DNA from: Pseudomonas sp. G2-4
GTDB taxonomy: Bacteria > Pseudomonadota > Gammaproteobacteria > Pseudomonadales > Pseudomonadaceae
Assembly: GCF_030064125.1 (NCBI RefSeq)
Contig: NZ_CP125957.1
Span: 6,492,001-6,556,000, forward strand
Length of the DNA: 64,000 nucleotides
Direction of reading: 5' to 3'
Under the pieces are notes generated by a model. That model was given only the letters and a program-made list of their open reading frames with translations, made no database searches and was not told the DNA's origin. The translations under genes and the position numbers were made by a program. This document shows positions 41,308 through 50,365 of the stretch, piece by piece (position 1 is the first letter of the stretch; each line of letters starts with the position of its first letter).

Positions 41308-43521
41308 GTGAAAGCTCTCTACCGCTGTGCAACCCACCCGCTCGCCTCCCTCATCGCCCTGATGGGATGCGTACTACTCGTTCCGATCAGCCTGCGTCTG
41401 GCGTTGGGCTGGTCCGACCCGCTGGGCTATCTCTCGGACCTGGGCATCGGTGGGTTGCTGATCGTGTTGCTTTACCGTCGTCCCTGGTGGCTGGCACTCC
41501 CGATATTGCTGACCTGGAGCACATTGATGCTGACCAGCATCGAACTGGTCAGCGCCGTAGGGCGGATGCCCACCCCCTCGGACGTGCACTACCTGATCGA
41601 CCCGCAATTCGTCGAGAACTCCACCAGCGGCGGCTTCGCCCATCCCTGGCTGGCCGCGCTCCAACTGGCAGCGCTGGCGTTATGGCTGGTGGTCCAATGG
41701 GGCAGCCGACGCCAACTGACGCCACACTTGCCGCGCCACACCTGGGCATTGCCGGTATTGCTTTTACTGGCCCACGGCGCGGTACAAACCTGGCGACCCA
41801 GCGAGGCAGACCAGTGGAATGTGTTCAACCTGCCCCACCAACTCGTCACGGCAGGTATCGCGGCCGGACAGGAGCGGGCCCAACAATGGCTCGAAGGCGA
41901 TACCGTGGATCCGCTGCCGCCGATGGAAGGGCTTACCCAGCTGGACCTCAATGGCGCGAAGCTATTGGCCGAACCGGGGCGAGCGCGCAACGTGCTGGTC
42001 ATCACCCTGGAAGGCATTCCCGGCGCCTACCTGAACGCTAACCGCCAGGCCTTGAACAGCCGCTATCAGGAAAACCTGATGCCGCACCTGAGTGCCTGGG
42101 CCGAGCGCGGCATGAATACACCCGATTACGTCCTGCACAGCCACCAAACCATTCGTGGCCTGTACGCGATGCTGTGTGGCGACTACGACAAACTCAACGA
42201 CGGCACGCCCAAGGGCGTCGAAATGCTGAACCAGACCCAGCGCAACCAGGCCTGCCTGCCGGCCCAGCTGCGCCAGAACGGCTTCTCCACGCATTTCCTC
42301 CAGGGCGCGGGCCTGCGGTTCATGGCCAAGGATCGAATCATGCCGCACATCGGCTTCGACACGACCCTGGGCATGGACTGGTTCACCCAACCGGCCTACC
42401 TGGAATTCCCTTGGGGCAAGGACGACAAGACTTTTTTCGAAGGCGCGCTGGACTACGTCGGGCAGCTGCAACAGGCGGACAAGCCCTGGATGCTCACCCT
42501 GCTGACCGTGGGTACCCATCAGCCGTACTCGGCACCGGATGACTATCTGCAGCGCTACGACTCTGCCAAGCAGGCCGCCGTGGGTTACCTCGACGACGCA
42601 CTGGACAGCTTCCTGACGAGCCTCGAGCGCCAGGGCATCCTGGAAAACACCCTGGTGGTCATCACCTCGGACGAATCCCATGGCATCGATGATGTACGCC
42701 TGGCGTCGTCCTGGGGATTCAACCTGACGCTGGCGCCGGAGCCATTGCCCCGAATCAAATCAGGGACCTACGGCCATGTCGACCTGGCCGCTTCGATCCT
42801 CGATTACTTCGGTTTTGCAGTACCCACGTCGCTGTCGGGCCGCTCGATGTTCCGGGACTATGCTACGGGCCGGGAAATCATGTCGTTCACCAATGGCAAG
42901 CTGCGCTATCACGATGGCAAGGGCACTTTCACCGAGTGTGATTTCCTGCAGCATTGCCGTTATTACGCCAGCGAAGGCTTCGTCGCCGACCGCGCCCTCT
43001 ATAACGGACAATACAGCGGCCAGCGCGCCAGGCTGATCAGCGCCCGAGCCACAGCTTTGGACCAGACTCTGCTGAGCACACCCCTGAACCAGCATTATCA
43101 ATTTGGCAGCGCGGATAAAATCCCGCTGCCGGCCCAGGTCACCAACGACTGGACCGACAATCTGATCGGAGCCCAATACCTGGAAATGCCCAAGGGGTCG
43201 CGAACCCGCGTCAGCCTGACCATCCGCGCCATGGATGCGGACCAAGCCGCCTATATTTCCCTCAAGGCCAAAGAGTTTGAACAGGACGTGCCAATGGACT
43301 TGCCCACTGAAGTGGCGGTGACACCCGACCAGCCGTTGGTGATGGACATCCATTTCGACAACCCGCAACCGCGCAAGGCGTTTTCCTTCCATTTGCTGGG
43401 TCATGGTGCAGGCGCTATCGAGATCAGTGATTTCAGTGTCGTGACCGAATTACCGGACCAGACGGACCAGCCGGAATACCTGGACGATATACTCGACGAC
43501 AGCGAGGCCCAATCCAGCTAA
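41308..43521 (+). CDS. LTA synthase family membrane phospho-transferase
   Basis: A 737-residue alkaline-phosphatase-superfamily enzyme. About five membrane helices (residues about 15-165) precede the extracytoplasmic catalytic domain (about 235-560). Features are NVLVITLEGIPGAYLN (first metal ligand Glu), SHQTIRGLYAMLCGDY (the Thr of QTIRG is the likely nucleophile) and TSDESHG (metal ligands), with a C-terminal beta-rich extension (about 600-737). It probably transfers a phosphoglycerol or phosphoethanolamine group to an envelope glycan such as periplasmic glucan (OpgB-like). The substrate is inferred. GTG 41308 is preferred because AAAGG lies nine bases upstream; a TTG at 41281 is less likely. 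It converges with nudK. Confidence 0.83.
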   Translation: MKALYRCATHPLASLIALMGCVLLVPISLRLALGWSDPLGYLSDLGIGGLLIVLLYRRPWWLALPILLTWSTLMLTSIELVSAVGRMPTPSDVHYLIDPQFVENSTSGGFAHPWLAALQLAALALWLVVQWGSRRQLTPHLPRHTWALPVLLLLAHGAVQTWRPSEADQWNVFNLPHQLVTAGIAAGQERAQQWLEGDTVDPLPPMEGLTQLDLNGAKLLAEPGRARNVLVITLEGIPGAYLNANRQALNSRYQENLMPHLSAWAERGMNTPDYVLHSHQTIRGLYAMLCGDYDKLNDGTPKGVEMLNQTQRNQACLPAQLRQNGFSTHFLQGAGLRFMAKDRIMPHIGFDTTLGMDWFTQPAYLEFPWGKDDKTFFEGALDYVGQLQQADKPWMLTLLTVGTHQPYSAPDDYLQRYDSAKQAAVGYLDDALDSFLTSLERQGILENTLVVITSDESHGIDDVRLASSWGFNLTLAPEPLPRIKSGTYGHVDLAASILDYFGFAVPTSLSGRSMFRDYATGREIMSFTNGKLRYHDGKGTFTECDFLQHCRYYASEGFVADRALYNGQYSGQRARLISARATALDQTLLSTPLNQHYQFGSADKIPLPAQVTNDWTDNLIGAQYLEMPKGSRTRVSLTIRAMDADQAAYISLKAKEFEQDVPMDLPTEVAVTPDQPLVMDIHFDNPQPRKAFSFHLLGHGAGAIEISDFSVVTELPDQTDQPEYLDDILDDSEAQSS

Positions 43522-43545
43522 GCGCGAAGCACCGTCGAGCGCCGG

Positions 43546-44142
43546 CTAATCCAGCAACCGATGCAGCTTGGCGTACTGCAACAGCATGATGGTCTTGCCG
43601 TCGCAAATCTCCCCGTCCTCAATCATGCCCAGGGCTTGATCGAGGGACATTTCCAGCACCTCGATCTCCTCGCCTTCCGCTTCAAGTCCACCGCCTTCGT
43701 GCAGCTTGTCTTCATCGAAGTATTCGCCGACGAAAAAATGCACCCGTTCCGTCACCGAGCCCGGGCTCATGAAGGCTTCGAACACCTTGCGCACGTCCTG
43801 GATGATGTAGCCGGTTTCTTCCTGGGTTTCCTTGCGGATGCAAGTGTGCGGATCGTCGTTGTCCAGCAGTCCGGCACAGGTTTCGATCAACAGGTCATCG
43901 TAGCCGTTGACGAAGGCCGGGAAGCGGAATTGCCGGGTCAACACCACAGTCTGCTTGGCCTTGCTGTACAGCAGGATGGTGGCGCCGTTGCCACGGTCAT
44001 AAGTCTCGCGCGTCAGCTCGCGCCATTGGCCGTCGCGGCCGAGGTAGTCGTACGTGGTCTTGCGCAGCACGTACCAGTTGTCCGAAAGGACTTCGACGTT
44101 CTTGATGCGCACGCGGTCTTTGGTGGCGGTTACCTGAGTCAT
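43546..44142 (-). CDS. nudK: Nudix hydrolase NudK (GDP-mannose hydrolase type)
   Basis: A 198-residue Nudix enzyme with the whole NudK signature: KDRVRIKNVEVLSDNWYVLRK at the start, TILLYSKAKQTVVLTRQFRFP, the Nudix box ETCAGLLDNDDPHTCIRKET/QEETGY and a C-terminal EMSLDQALGMIEDGEICDGKT. The first Nudix glutamate position (Gx5E) is Asp here, a conservative change. The E. coli enzyme hydrolyses GDP-mannose and similar sugar nucleotides. ATG 44142 has GGAG six bases before it. It lies 52 bases after the FAD oxidase gene on the same strand and may be the tail of that operon. Confidence 0.9.
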   Translation of the reverse strand: MTQVTATKDRVRIKNVEVLSDNWYVLRKTTYDYLGRDGQWRELTRETYDRGNGATILLYSKAKQTVVLTRQFRFPAFVNGYDDLLIETCAGLLDNDDPHTCIRKETQEETGYIIQDVRKVFEAFMSPGSVTERVHFFVGEYFDEDKLHEGGGLEAEGEEIEVLEMSLDQALGMIEDGEICDGKTIMLLQYAKLHRLLD

Positions 44143-44194
44143 CACCCACTCCATGTCTGGCATTTGAGCAGCAGGCTAGCAGAGGCCGGCTCGA

Positions 44195-45628
44195 TCACTC
44201 CAGCGCAGTGGCGAAGACCTTCCCGGGATTCATTAACCCGGCCGGGTCCAGCGTGCGCTTAATGGCACGCATCAACTCGATCTCCAGCGGGTCCTTGAAG
44301 CGAACCGCCGCGTCAGGCTTGGCTTGTCCCAGGCCATGCTCGGCGCTGATGCTGCCGTTGAAGGCGCTCGTCATCCGGTAGATGACCTCCATGATCGCGT
44401 GTTCCCGGGCCTTGAACGAGGCGTCCGTATCGCCGAGCGGTTTGCTGATGTTGTAGTGCAGGTTGCCGTCGCCCATATGGCCGTAAGAAACAATGCGCAC
44501 CCCCGCAAAGTCCTGCTGCAAGACACTATCGGTGCGCTCGATGAATTCCGGAATCCGACTCACGGGCACGCTGATGTCATGCTTGAGGCTCGGGCCTTCA
44601 TGATTCTGCGCCTCGGAAATACCTTCGCGCAGCGCCCACAGCGCCGCGGCTTGTGTCTGGTTGCTGGCCAATACCGCATCGATGACCCAACCGCACTCGA
44701 AGGCGTGGGCCAGGCCGTTTTCAAGCAACAGCGTCAATGGCGCATCCGGCACCGTGTCGCGCAGTTCAATCAAGGCGTACCAAGGGTGCTTCGTTTCCAG
44801 CGGGTCACTGCAACCGGCCACGTGATCGAGGACAAAATCCAGGCTCTGGCGCGACATCATCTCGAAGCCTGTCAAGCGGTCGGCGCAGAGGCTGCGCACA
44901 TGGCCGATCAAGTCCACCGCCGCCTGTGGCGAAGGCAGCGCGACCCAGGCTGTCGCCGTGCTATGGGTCGCCGGGAACAGTTTGAGCACCGCCGCCGTGA
45001 TGATGCCGAGCGTGCCCTCCGACCCGATAAACAAGTGCTTGAGGTCATAACCGGTGTTGTCTTTACGCAAGCCCCGCAACCCGTTCCAGACGCGGCCGTC
45101 AGGCAGCACCACTTCCAGGCCGAGGGTTAGCTCACGCATGTTGCCGTAACGCAGCACTGCCGTGCCGCCGGCATTGGTCGCCAGATTGCCACCTACCGTG
45201 CAACTGCCCTCCGCTCCCAGTGACAACGGAAACAAGCGACCGACCTGGCTGGCGGCTTCCTGTAGTTGCTGCAGAATCACCCCCGCCTCTACCGTGATGG
45301 TTTCATTGGCCAGGTCGATTTCCCGGATGCGCTTCATCCGGCTCAAGGACAACACCACCTGGCTGCCGGAGGCATCAGGGATCGAGCCACCACATAAGCC
45401 GGTGTTGCCACCCTGAGGCACCAAGGCAACCTGGGCGCCATGGCAGATGCGTACAACTTCGGCCACTTCTTCAGTCGTCGCCGGGCGTACCACCAAGGCA
45501 GCCTGGCCTTGATAGGCGTTACGCCAGTCCGTCAGGTAGCTCTGCATCAACTCAGGGTCACGCACCAACCCTGCCTGTCCAACCACCCGCTCGATGCGTT
45601 GGAGCACTTCATCGCTCAACGATGACAT
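44195..45628 (-). CDS. FAD-linked D-2-hydroxyacid oxidoreductase (GlcD/D-2-HGDH-like)
   Basis: A 477-residue flavoprotein with a PCMH FAD domain (about 40-220: ALVPQGGNTGLCGGS, PLSLGAEGSCTVGGNLATNAGG, GSEGTLGIITA) and a C-terminal FAD-oxidase domain (about 230-475: YGHMGDGNLHYN, SAEHGLGQAK). It dehydrogenates a D-2-hydroxy acid such as D-lactate, D-2-hydroxyglutarate or a sugar-acid derived hydroxyacid, and passes electrons to a respiratory carrier. The His-x-Gly/GDGNLH metal motif and SAEHG are intact. It lies 19 bases after the talarate dehydratase gene in the Tct operon, which suggests a sugar-acid intermediate as substrate. GGAG lies six bases upstream of ATG 45628. Confidence 0.87.
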   Translation of the reverse strand: MSSLSDEVLQRIERVVGQAGLVRDPELMQSYLTDWRNAYQGQAALVVRPATTEEVAEVVRICHGAQVALVPQGGNTGLCGGSIPDASGSQVVLSLSRMKRIREIDLANETITVEAGVILQQLQEAASQVGRLFPLSLGAEGSCTVGGNLATNAGGTAVLRYGNMRELTLGLEVVLPDGRVWNGLRGLRKDNTGYDLKHLFIGSEGTLGIITAAVLKLFPATHSTATAWVALPSPQAAVDLIGHVRSLCADRLTGFEMMSRQSLDFVLDHVAGCSDPLETKHPWYALIELRDTVPDAPLTLLLENGLAHAFECGWVIDAVLASNQTQAAALWALREGISEAQNHEGPSLKHDISVPVSRIPEFIERTDSVLQQDFAGVRIVSYGHMGDGNLHYNISKPLGDTDASFKAREHAIMEVIYRMTSAFNGSISAEHGLGQAKPDAAVRFKDPLEIELMRAIKRTLDPAGLMNPGKVFATALE

Positions 45629-45647
45629 CCCTCTCTCCTCGATCGGT

Positions 45648-46805
45648 TTACGGACGCTGCCCGAACTCCGCCTGATTCGCCGTCCAGCCCGCCACACGCT
45701 CGCTCAAGGACAGCCCAAGGCCAGGTTGAGTGGGCACCAACATGCGCCCATTACGGGTTTGCATGCGTTCGTTGAACAGCGGCTCCAGCCATTCGAAATG
45801 TTCAACCCAAGGCTCGCGGCTGTACGTGGCGGCCAAATGAATATGCAGTTCCATGGCAAAGTGCGGCGCAATCATCAGCCCCGCTTGCTCAGCCAATGCC
45901 TGGACCTTGAGATAAGGGGTGATGCCACCGACACGGGGCGCATCGGGCATCAAGTAATCGGCCGCGCGCAATTTGATGAACTCCCAGTGTTCGGCAACGC
46001 TGGTGAGCATTTCACCGGTCGCGATCGGCGTATCGAATTCCCGGGCCAACGCGGCATGACCTTCGGCGTCGTAGCAATCGAGCGGTTCCTCGATCCAGAC
46101 CAGGTTGTATTGCTCAAGTTGGCGACACATGCGCTGCGCGTTGGGCCGGTCCCACTGCTGGTTGGCGTCGACCATCAACGGGAAATCATCCCCCAAGTGC
46201 TTGCGAATGGTACGGACCCGATGCAGATCCAGTGCCTGGTCAGGCTGGCCAACCTTGAGCTTGATCCCTCCGATACCCTTGTCTCGAGAAAGGTCGGTAT
46301 TGATCATTAATTGATCGAGCGGCGTATGCAGGAACCCACCCGACGTGTTGTAGCACTGGACAGAATCGCGATGGGCGCCGAGCAAACGAGCCAGCGAAAG
46401 ATTGGCTCGCTTGGCTTTCAAATCCCACAGGGCCACATCAAAGGCGCCAATCGCCTGGGTCGCCAGGCCGCTACGCCCCACCGAGGCACCCGCCCAACAG
46501 AGCTTTTCCCACAGCTTGGAAATGTCGCTGGGGTTCTCGCCGATAAGGCTGGGAGCGACTTCTTGGGCGTGGGCAAACTGCCCAGGGCCGCCGGCGCGCT
46601 TGGAATAGCTGAATCCCAGGCCACGGTGGCCGTCCTTGGTCTCGATTTCCACGAACAGAATGGCGATTTCTGTCATTGGCTTTTGCCGACCGGTCAGCAC
46701 CTTGGCATCGCTGATGGGGTTGGCCAACGGCAGGAAAACCGAGGCCACGCGCACCCAGGCAATACGGTCATCGTCGCCTGAAGTGCATTGAGTCGGGTCT
46801 TGCAT
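45648..46805 (-). CDS. L-talarate/galactarate dehydratase (enolase superfamily)
   Basis: A 385-residue mandelate-racemase subgroup enzyme. It closely follows the Salmonella L-talarate/galactarate dehydratase from memory: FLPLANPISDAKVLTGRQKP, GLGFSYSKRAGG, QCYNTSGGFLHTPLDQ, GGIKLKVGQP (catalytic KxK), MVDANQQWDR (metal Asp), IEEPLDCYDAEGH (metal Glu), ATGEMLTS (metal Glu) and IAPHFAMELHIHL (catalytic His). It dehydrates talarate or galactarate to 5-keto-4-deoxyglucarate. CGGAG lies seven bases before the ATG. The TctABC importer just upstream is a suitable uptake system. The reaction is strongly indicated; which of the two epimers is physiological is not. Confidence 0.92.
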   Translation of the reverse strand: MQDPTQCTSGDDDRIAWVRVASVFLPLANPISDAKVLTGRQKPMTEIAILFVEIETKDGHRGLGFSYSKRAGGPGQFAHAQEVAPSLIGENPSDISKLWEKLCWAGASVGRSGLATQAIGAFDVALWDLKAKRANLSLARLLGAHRDSVQCYNTSGGFLHTPLDQLMINTDLSRDKGIGGIKLKVGQPDQALDLHRVRTIRKHLGDDFPLMVDANQQWDRPNAQRMCRQLEQYNLVWIEEPLDCYDAEGHAALAREFDTPIATGEMLTSVAEHWEFIKLRAADYLMPDAPRVGGITPYLKVQALAEQAGLMIAPHFAMELHIHLAATYSREPWVEHFEWLEPLFNERMQTRNGRMLVPTQPGLGLSLSERVAGWTANQAEFGQRP

Positions 46806-46885
46806 GGCTATTCTCCGGACGTTTGGGTTCGGCCGCTGCAACACGGTTGCGTGTTACAGCAGCGAATGCGGACGAATACAGTGGG

Positions 46886-48406
46886 TTAGCTGCGCATCAA
46901 TTCAATAGCAGCACTTTTCCTGTTGCGAATGACCGTCACCAAATGCCAAGAGATAGACGCGACGGCCAGAATGAGGAAGCCCGCCGAGATGGGATTGGTC
47001 AGGAAGCCGCCAAAGTTGCCATCGGACAGCATCAAGCCACGGCGCAAGTTGGTTTCAGCCATGGGCCCCAGGATGAAACCGATGATGAACGGCGCGATCG
47101 GCAAACCGCTTTTGACGAACCCATACCCCAGCAAGCCAAACAGCAGCACCGCCCAGACGTCGAAGATCCGGCTGTTCAGGCCAAAAGCGCCGACCACGCA
47201 GAGCACCAGGATAATCGGCAACAGAATATGCTTGGGCACCGCCAGCAGTTTGATGAACATGCGCAAGCCGTAGAACTCGAGCACCAGCATCAGGACCGAA
47301 GCAAGGATCAGCGCGGCGAAAATCGTGTAGACCAGCGGTGCCTGGCTGATGAACAGCAGGGGCCCAGGCTGGATGCCGTGGATCATGAAACCACCGAGCA
47401 TGACCGCCGTGGTGGTATCGCCGGGGATGCCAAGGGTCAGCAGCGGAATCATCGCGCCACCAATACCGGCGTTATTTGCCGTTTCGCTGGCGACCACGCC
47501 ATCAATCTTGCCTTTGCCGAATTCCTCCGGCGTTTTGGAACGTTTCTTCGCGACGATGTAAGAGACGATGTTCGACGTACCGGCACCGATGCCGGGCAAG
47601 ATGCCGATGCCCAGGCCGATCAGGGATGAACGGGTGGCGTTGGGCAACTGGCCGACAAACTCCTTCATCGAAAAACCAAAACCTTTCACGCCTTTCATGC
47701 TGACGTGCTGTGGTTTGGCCCGGTGGCTCAGGCGCGCGCTTTCAGCAAACTTCAGCACTTCGGCGACGGCGAACATACCGATCATGACGGTAAGCATGGC
47801 GAAGCCGCCATTGAGGCTCGGCATGTCAAAGGTAAAACGACGGATGGCCTCGACCGGGGCGATCCCCACGGTGGAGAAGGCAAAGCCCAGGGCACCGGCA
47901 AACATGCCTTTGACCAGCGAGCCGGTGGACAGCGTGGCGATCAAAGTCAGTGAGAAAATCGCGATGGAAAAGTATTCGTGCGGACCAAAGCTCAAGGCCA
48001 GATCCGCCAAGATCGGAGCGATAAACATCAGCGCGGCGATACTGAAAATCGTGCCCAGAAACGAGAACACCACGCCAATCCCAAGGGCCTTGACGCCATG
48101 GCCTTGCTTCATCAGCGGCCAACCATCGAATGTCGTGGCGATGGAGGCCGGTGTTCCCGGTATGTTGAGCAATATCGCCGATATCAGCCCTCCCGAGGTG
48201 GCGCCGACAAACAGCGCAACCAACAGCGCCAGGCCAGGGCCTGGCCCCATCGAGTAAGTCAACGGCAAGCACAGCGCGATAGCCATGGTGGCCGAGAGCC
48301 CGGGCACCGCACCAAACACAATCCCCACCGCAACGCCGAGGGTGATCAGGAGAAAAACGTAGGGTGTAAGTACGGCCGCGAAGCCTGTTTGCATGAGTTC
48401 AATCAT
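46886..48406 (-). CDS. tctA: Tripartite tricarboxylate transporter, large membrane subunit TctA
   Basis: A 506-residue inner-membrane protein with about 12 helices. The N-terminal signature LITLGVAVGIVFGAVPGLSATMAIALCLPLTYSMGP and NIPGTPASIATTFDGWPLM are diagnostic for TctA (COG3333), as are GIGILPGIGAGTSNIVSYI and GDTTTAVMLGGFMIHG. It forms the Na+ or H+-driven translocation unit with TctB and uses substrate delivered by TctC. In this operon the substrate is probably a sugar acid rather than citrate. It follows tctB by nine bases and precedes the dehydratase gene by about 80 bases. Confidence 0.93.
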   Translation of the reverse strand: MIELMQTGFAAVLTPYVFLLITLGVAVGIVFGAVPGLSATMAIALCLPLTYSMGPGPGLALLVALFVGATSGGLISAILLNIPGTPASIATTFDGWPLMKQGHGVKALGIGVVFSFLGTIFSIAALMFIAPILADLALSFGPHEYFSIAIFSLTLIATLSTGSLVKGMFAGALGFAFSTVGIAPVEAIRRFTFDMPSLNGGFAMLTVMIGMFAVAEVLKFAESARLSHRAKPQHVSMKGVKGFGFSMKEFVGQLPNATRSSLIGLGIGILPGIGAGTSNIVSYIVAKKRSKTPEEFGKGKIDGVVASETANNAGIGGAMIPLLTLGIPGDTTTAVMLGGFMIHGIQPGPLLFISQAPLVYTIFAALILASVLMLVLEFYGLRMFIKLLAVPKHILLPIILVLCVVGAFGLNSRIFDVWAVLLFGLLGYGFVKSGLPIAPFIIGFILGPMAETNLRRGLMLSDGNFGGFLTNPISAGFLILAVASISWHLVTVIRNRKSAAIELMRS

Positions 48407-48415
48407 GGCCGTCCC

Positions 48416-48889
48416 CTAGAAATCCAATAAACCGACAGGCAGGAGCAAGTCGAAGCCATGGCGAAAAATGAAGAAAATCAGCACCGCCGAAACGACCGCT
48501 ATCAGCGCGTATTGGAGGTGCTTGACCTTTTGTTCCGCTGGGGTGAGCACGATGAACTGGGCATAGAGATAAAGCACAGTCATGATCACGAACCCCACGG
48601 TCTCCAGCAACGCTGTAAAAATCAGCACCAAAGCCAGGGATTTGAAGACCGTTGTATAGTCGATCGATTCAGGTTTTTCGGTGGGTTCGGCACTTTTGTC
48701 CGGCAGCTTTCGCCACGCCCATAATTGCAACGCACCCAACAGGCACAACGCGACGGCGAGCACCCAAGGTACAAACGCGGCATCAACCAACCCGCGACGA
48801 GGCAGGTTCAAGGTCAATACCAGATAAGCCACGCCGGCGCCGAGCATTGCCAGGCCGGCTAACAGCTCGTTTCTTTTATAGGAATCCAT
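48416..48889 (-). CDS. tctB: Tripartite tricarboxylate transporter, small membrane subunit TctB
   Basis: A 157-residue membrane protein with four hydrophobic segments (about 10-28, 40-58, 80-105, 125-150), the normal TctB (DUF1468) length and pattern: RNELLAGLAMLGAGVAYLVLT near the start and YALIAVVSAVLIFFIFRHGFDLLLPVGLL at the end. It partners with TctA in the inner membrane. It lies between tctC (about 75 bases) and tctA (nine bases) in the same direction. Confidence 0.9.
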   Translation of the reverse strand: MDSYKRNELLAGLAMLGAGVAYLVLTLNLPRRGLVDAAFVPWVLAVALCLLGALQLWAWRKLPDKSAEPTEKPESIDYTTVFKSLALVLIFTALLETVGFVIMTVLYLYAQFIVLTPAEQKVKHLQYALIAVVSAVLIFFIFRHGFDLLLPVGLLDF

Positions 48890-48966
48890 ACAGGCCCCTT
48901 TTTGCTGGGAAGAACTGGCTGTCGGGTGCCTGCCAGCGCGGCGCGCACCCGAGCCGTTACGTAAAT

Positions 48967-49938
48967 TTATTTCGCTTTACGCATCTCATCCTTGAACTGC
49001 ATGAAGCTGTCGCGGGTTGTGTTCAAGGTGGCGATGGCTTCTTCGGTGCCCTGGAAGCTGACCGGCTGTTTGAACGACTTCTTCAACTCCTCGGCGTACT
49101 CCGGCTGTTCGGTGATTTTCTTCATGGTGTCGGCCATTTTCTTGACGATGGCCGGGTCCGTGCCTTTCGGGAAGGCAACGATGTAAGGCTTGTCCAGGAC
49201 CAGGTCCACGCCTTGTTCCTTGAAGGTCTTGACGTCGCCCAGCAGCGCGTTGCGCTCAGCGTTGGGCTGGCCCAGGGCGGTCATCTTGCCGCTGGAGATG
49301 TAATCCTGGACCGAACCATAGCTGATGGCGCCGAGGTCGATGCGCTTGCCCAGCAAGGCGACGATTTTTTCGGACACTGTGCCGCTGTCGACCATTTTCA
49401 GTTTCACACCGGCGAGCTTCTCGAACATCAGCCCTTGCAGGTGAGAGAAGTTGCCCATCTCGGTACCGTAGGTGACGGTGCCGGGCTTGGCCTTGGCTTT
49501 TTCAATCAGTTGGTCGAGGCTGTCGATGCCCGAGCTTTTCGCCGAGACGAACACCGCGCCTTTGTCGACACCAGCGATGCAGGAGATATCAAACGCATCA
49601 AAGCGATCCTCCGACAGCCCCGCCACCTCGTTAACGATCATCTGGCCGGTGTGGGTGAACAGGATGGTATTGCCATCCGGCGCCGCGCTCTTGACCGCAT
49701 CGGCGGCAATCGTCCCGCCCCCACCGGCCATATTGGTCACCACCATGGATTTGCCGGTGAGTTTGGTGAAGTATTTGGCCATCATTCGAGCATTGAAATC
49801 GGTGTCACCGCCGGCGTTGGCGATCACCACCACTTGCACCGGACGGCTTGGCCAGTCACTGGCGTCGGCGGCCATTGCCGTGCCTGCAGTCAGGCTCAGG
49901 AAAGAGGCGATCAGAGAGGCGCAGAGTGTTTTCTTCAT
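48967..49938 (-). CDS. tctC: Tripartite tricarboxylate transporter, periplasmic binding protein TctC
   Basis: A 323-residue periplasmic receptor with a signal peptide (MKKTLCASLIASFLSLTAGT, cleaved near AMAAD) and the Bug/TctC fold: WPSRPVQVVVIANAGGDTDFNARMMAKYF, TNMAGGGGTIAADAVKSAAPDGNT, and PGTVTYGTEMGNFSHLQG. The GGGGTIA loop is the conserved carboxylate-binding region. It is the first gene of the operon and feeds a dehydratase for galactarate/talarate, so a hexarate is a plausible ligand. GGAG lies seven bases before ATG 49938. Its transcript appears to start near 50224, leaving a leader of about 285 bases. Confidence 0.92.
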   Translation of the reverse strand: MKKTLCASLIASFLSLTAGTAMAADASDWPSRPVQVVVIANAGGDTDFNARMMAKYFTKLTGKSMVVTNMAGGGGTIAADAVKSAAPDGNTILFTHTGQMIVNEVAGLSEDRFDAFDISCIAGVDKGAVFVSAKSSGIDSLDQLIEKAKAKPGTVTYGTEMGNFSHLQGLMFEKLAGVKLKMVDSGTVSEKIVALLGKRIDLGAISYGSVQDYISSGKMTALGQPNAERNALLGDVKTFKEQGVDLVLDKPYIVAFPKGTDPAIVKKMADTMKKITEQPEYAEELKKSFKQPVSFQGTEEAIATLNTTRDSFMQFKDEMRKAK

Positions 49939-50207
49939 TATTGTTCTCCAGGTGCTGCCATTCATTGTGGGATAGAGGTTGAGCGGAAGACGGGCACGCT
50001 TAGCGATAACGCCTGGCGGAACAGACGAGGATGCTTGAACGTTGAGAGGGGGAAATGCGGTTGCACCTGCGAGCCCGCACGGGGCTTTTCAGGCAGTAAA
50101 AAAGGCGACTGGCGCACTGCGTCGAAGCGTGAGATCGATGGACTGCAAACTCGCTGGACGGCAAATCTAGAAGACATGACTGCGCCTTTCGTTTTTATTA
50201 TTTTGAT

Positions 50208-50227
50208 GTCATACGTTGTCGTATGAC
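50208..50227. promoter_or_regulatory. Operator of the tct/talarate operon (GTCATACG-TTGT-CGTATGAC)
   Basis: A perfect 8-bp inverted repeat with a 4-bp spacer, beginning three bases downstream of the -10 hexamer and so covering the expected start of transcription. This is the layout of a GntR-type repressor site. No repressor gene is adjacent. Confidence 0.78.
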
Positions 50228-50230
50228 TAA

Positions 50231-50259
50231 ATATCATCACCAATGCCCCCCATTGTCAA
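50231..50259 (-). promoter_or_regulatory. Sigma-70 promoter of the tctCBA-talarate dehydratase operon
   Basis: Minus-strand -35 TTGACA (50254-50259), 17-base spacer, -10 TGATAT (50231-50236). The spacing is ideal and the -35 is consensus. Confidence 0.75.
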
Positions 50260-50365
50260 CGCAGTTGTTCAGCGGCCCCCGGAGAATACGACGAACAGGG
50301 CGAACAATAAGGATGGGGTTGACTCCCCGTTCTGGCTTCGACTGGCAACTGGCTTTATCGCGCGG

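Larger units (their letters stand above)
49939..50365. other. Long leader and promoter region of the tct operon
   Basis: About 430 bases separate tctC from the glmS terminator. The promoter and operator sit at 50208-50259. Between 49962 and 50177 the transcribed leader contains one small reading frame with a weak ribosome site (AAAGG); I do not list it as a gene because its composition looks non-coding. Confidence 0.5.

Noticed and set aside
43546..44142. Nudix box Asp in place of the first Glu in NudK as a possible inactivating change
   Set aside because: The catalytic EExxEE-type core (KETQEETGY) is intact and the change is conservative, so activity is likely.
50072..50089. AGCCC-GCACG-GGGCT-TTTC stem-loop in the tct leader
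   Set aside because: The T-run lies on the strand opposite to tct transcription and no plus-strand gene ends nearby.
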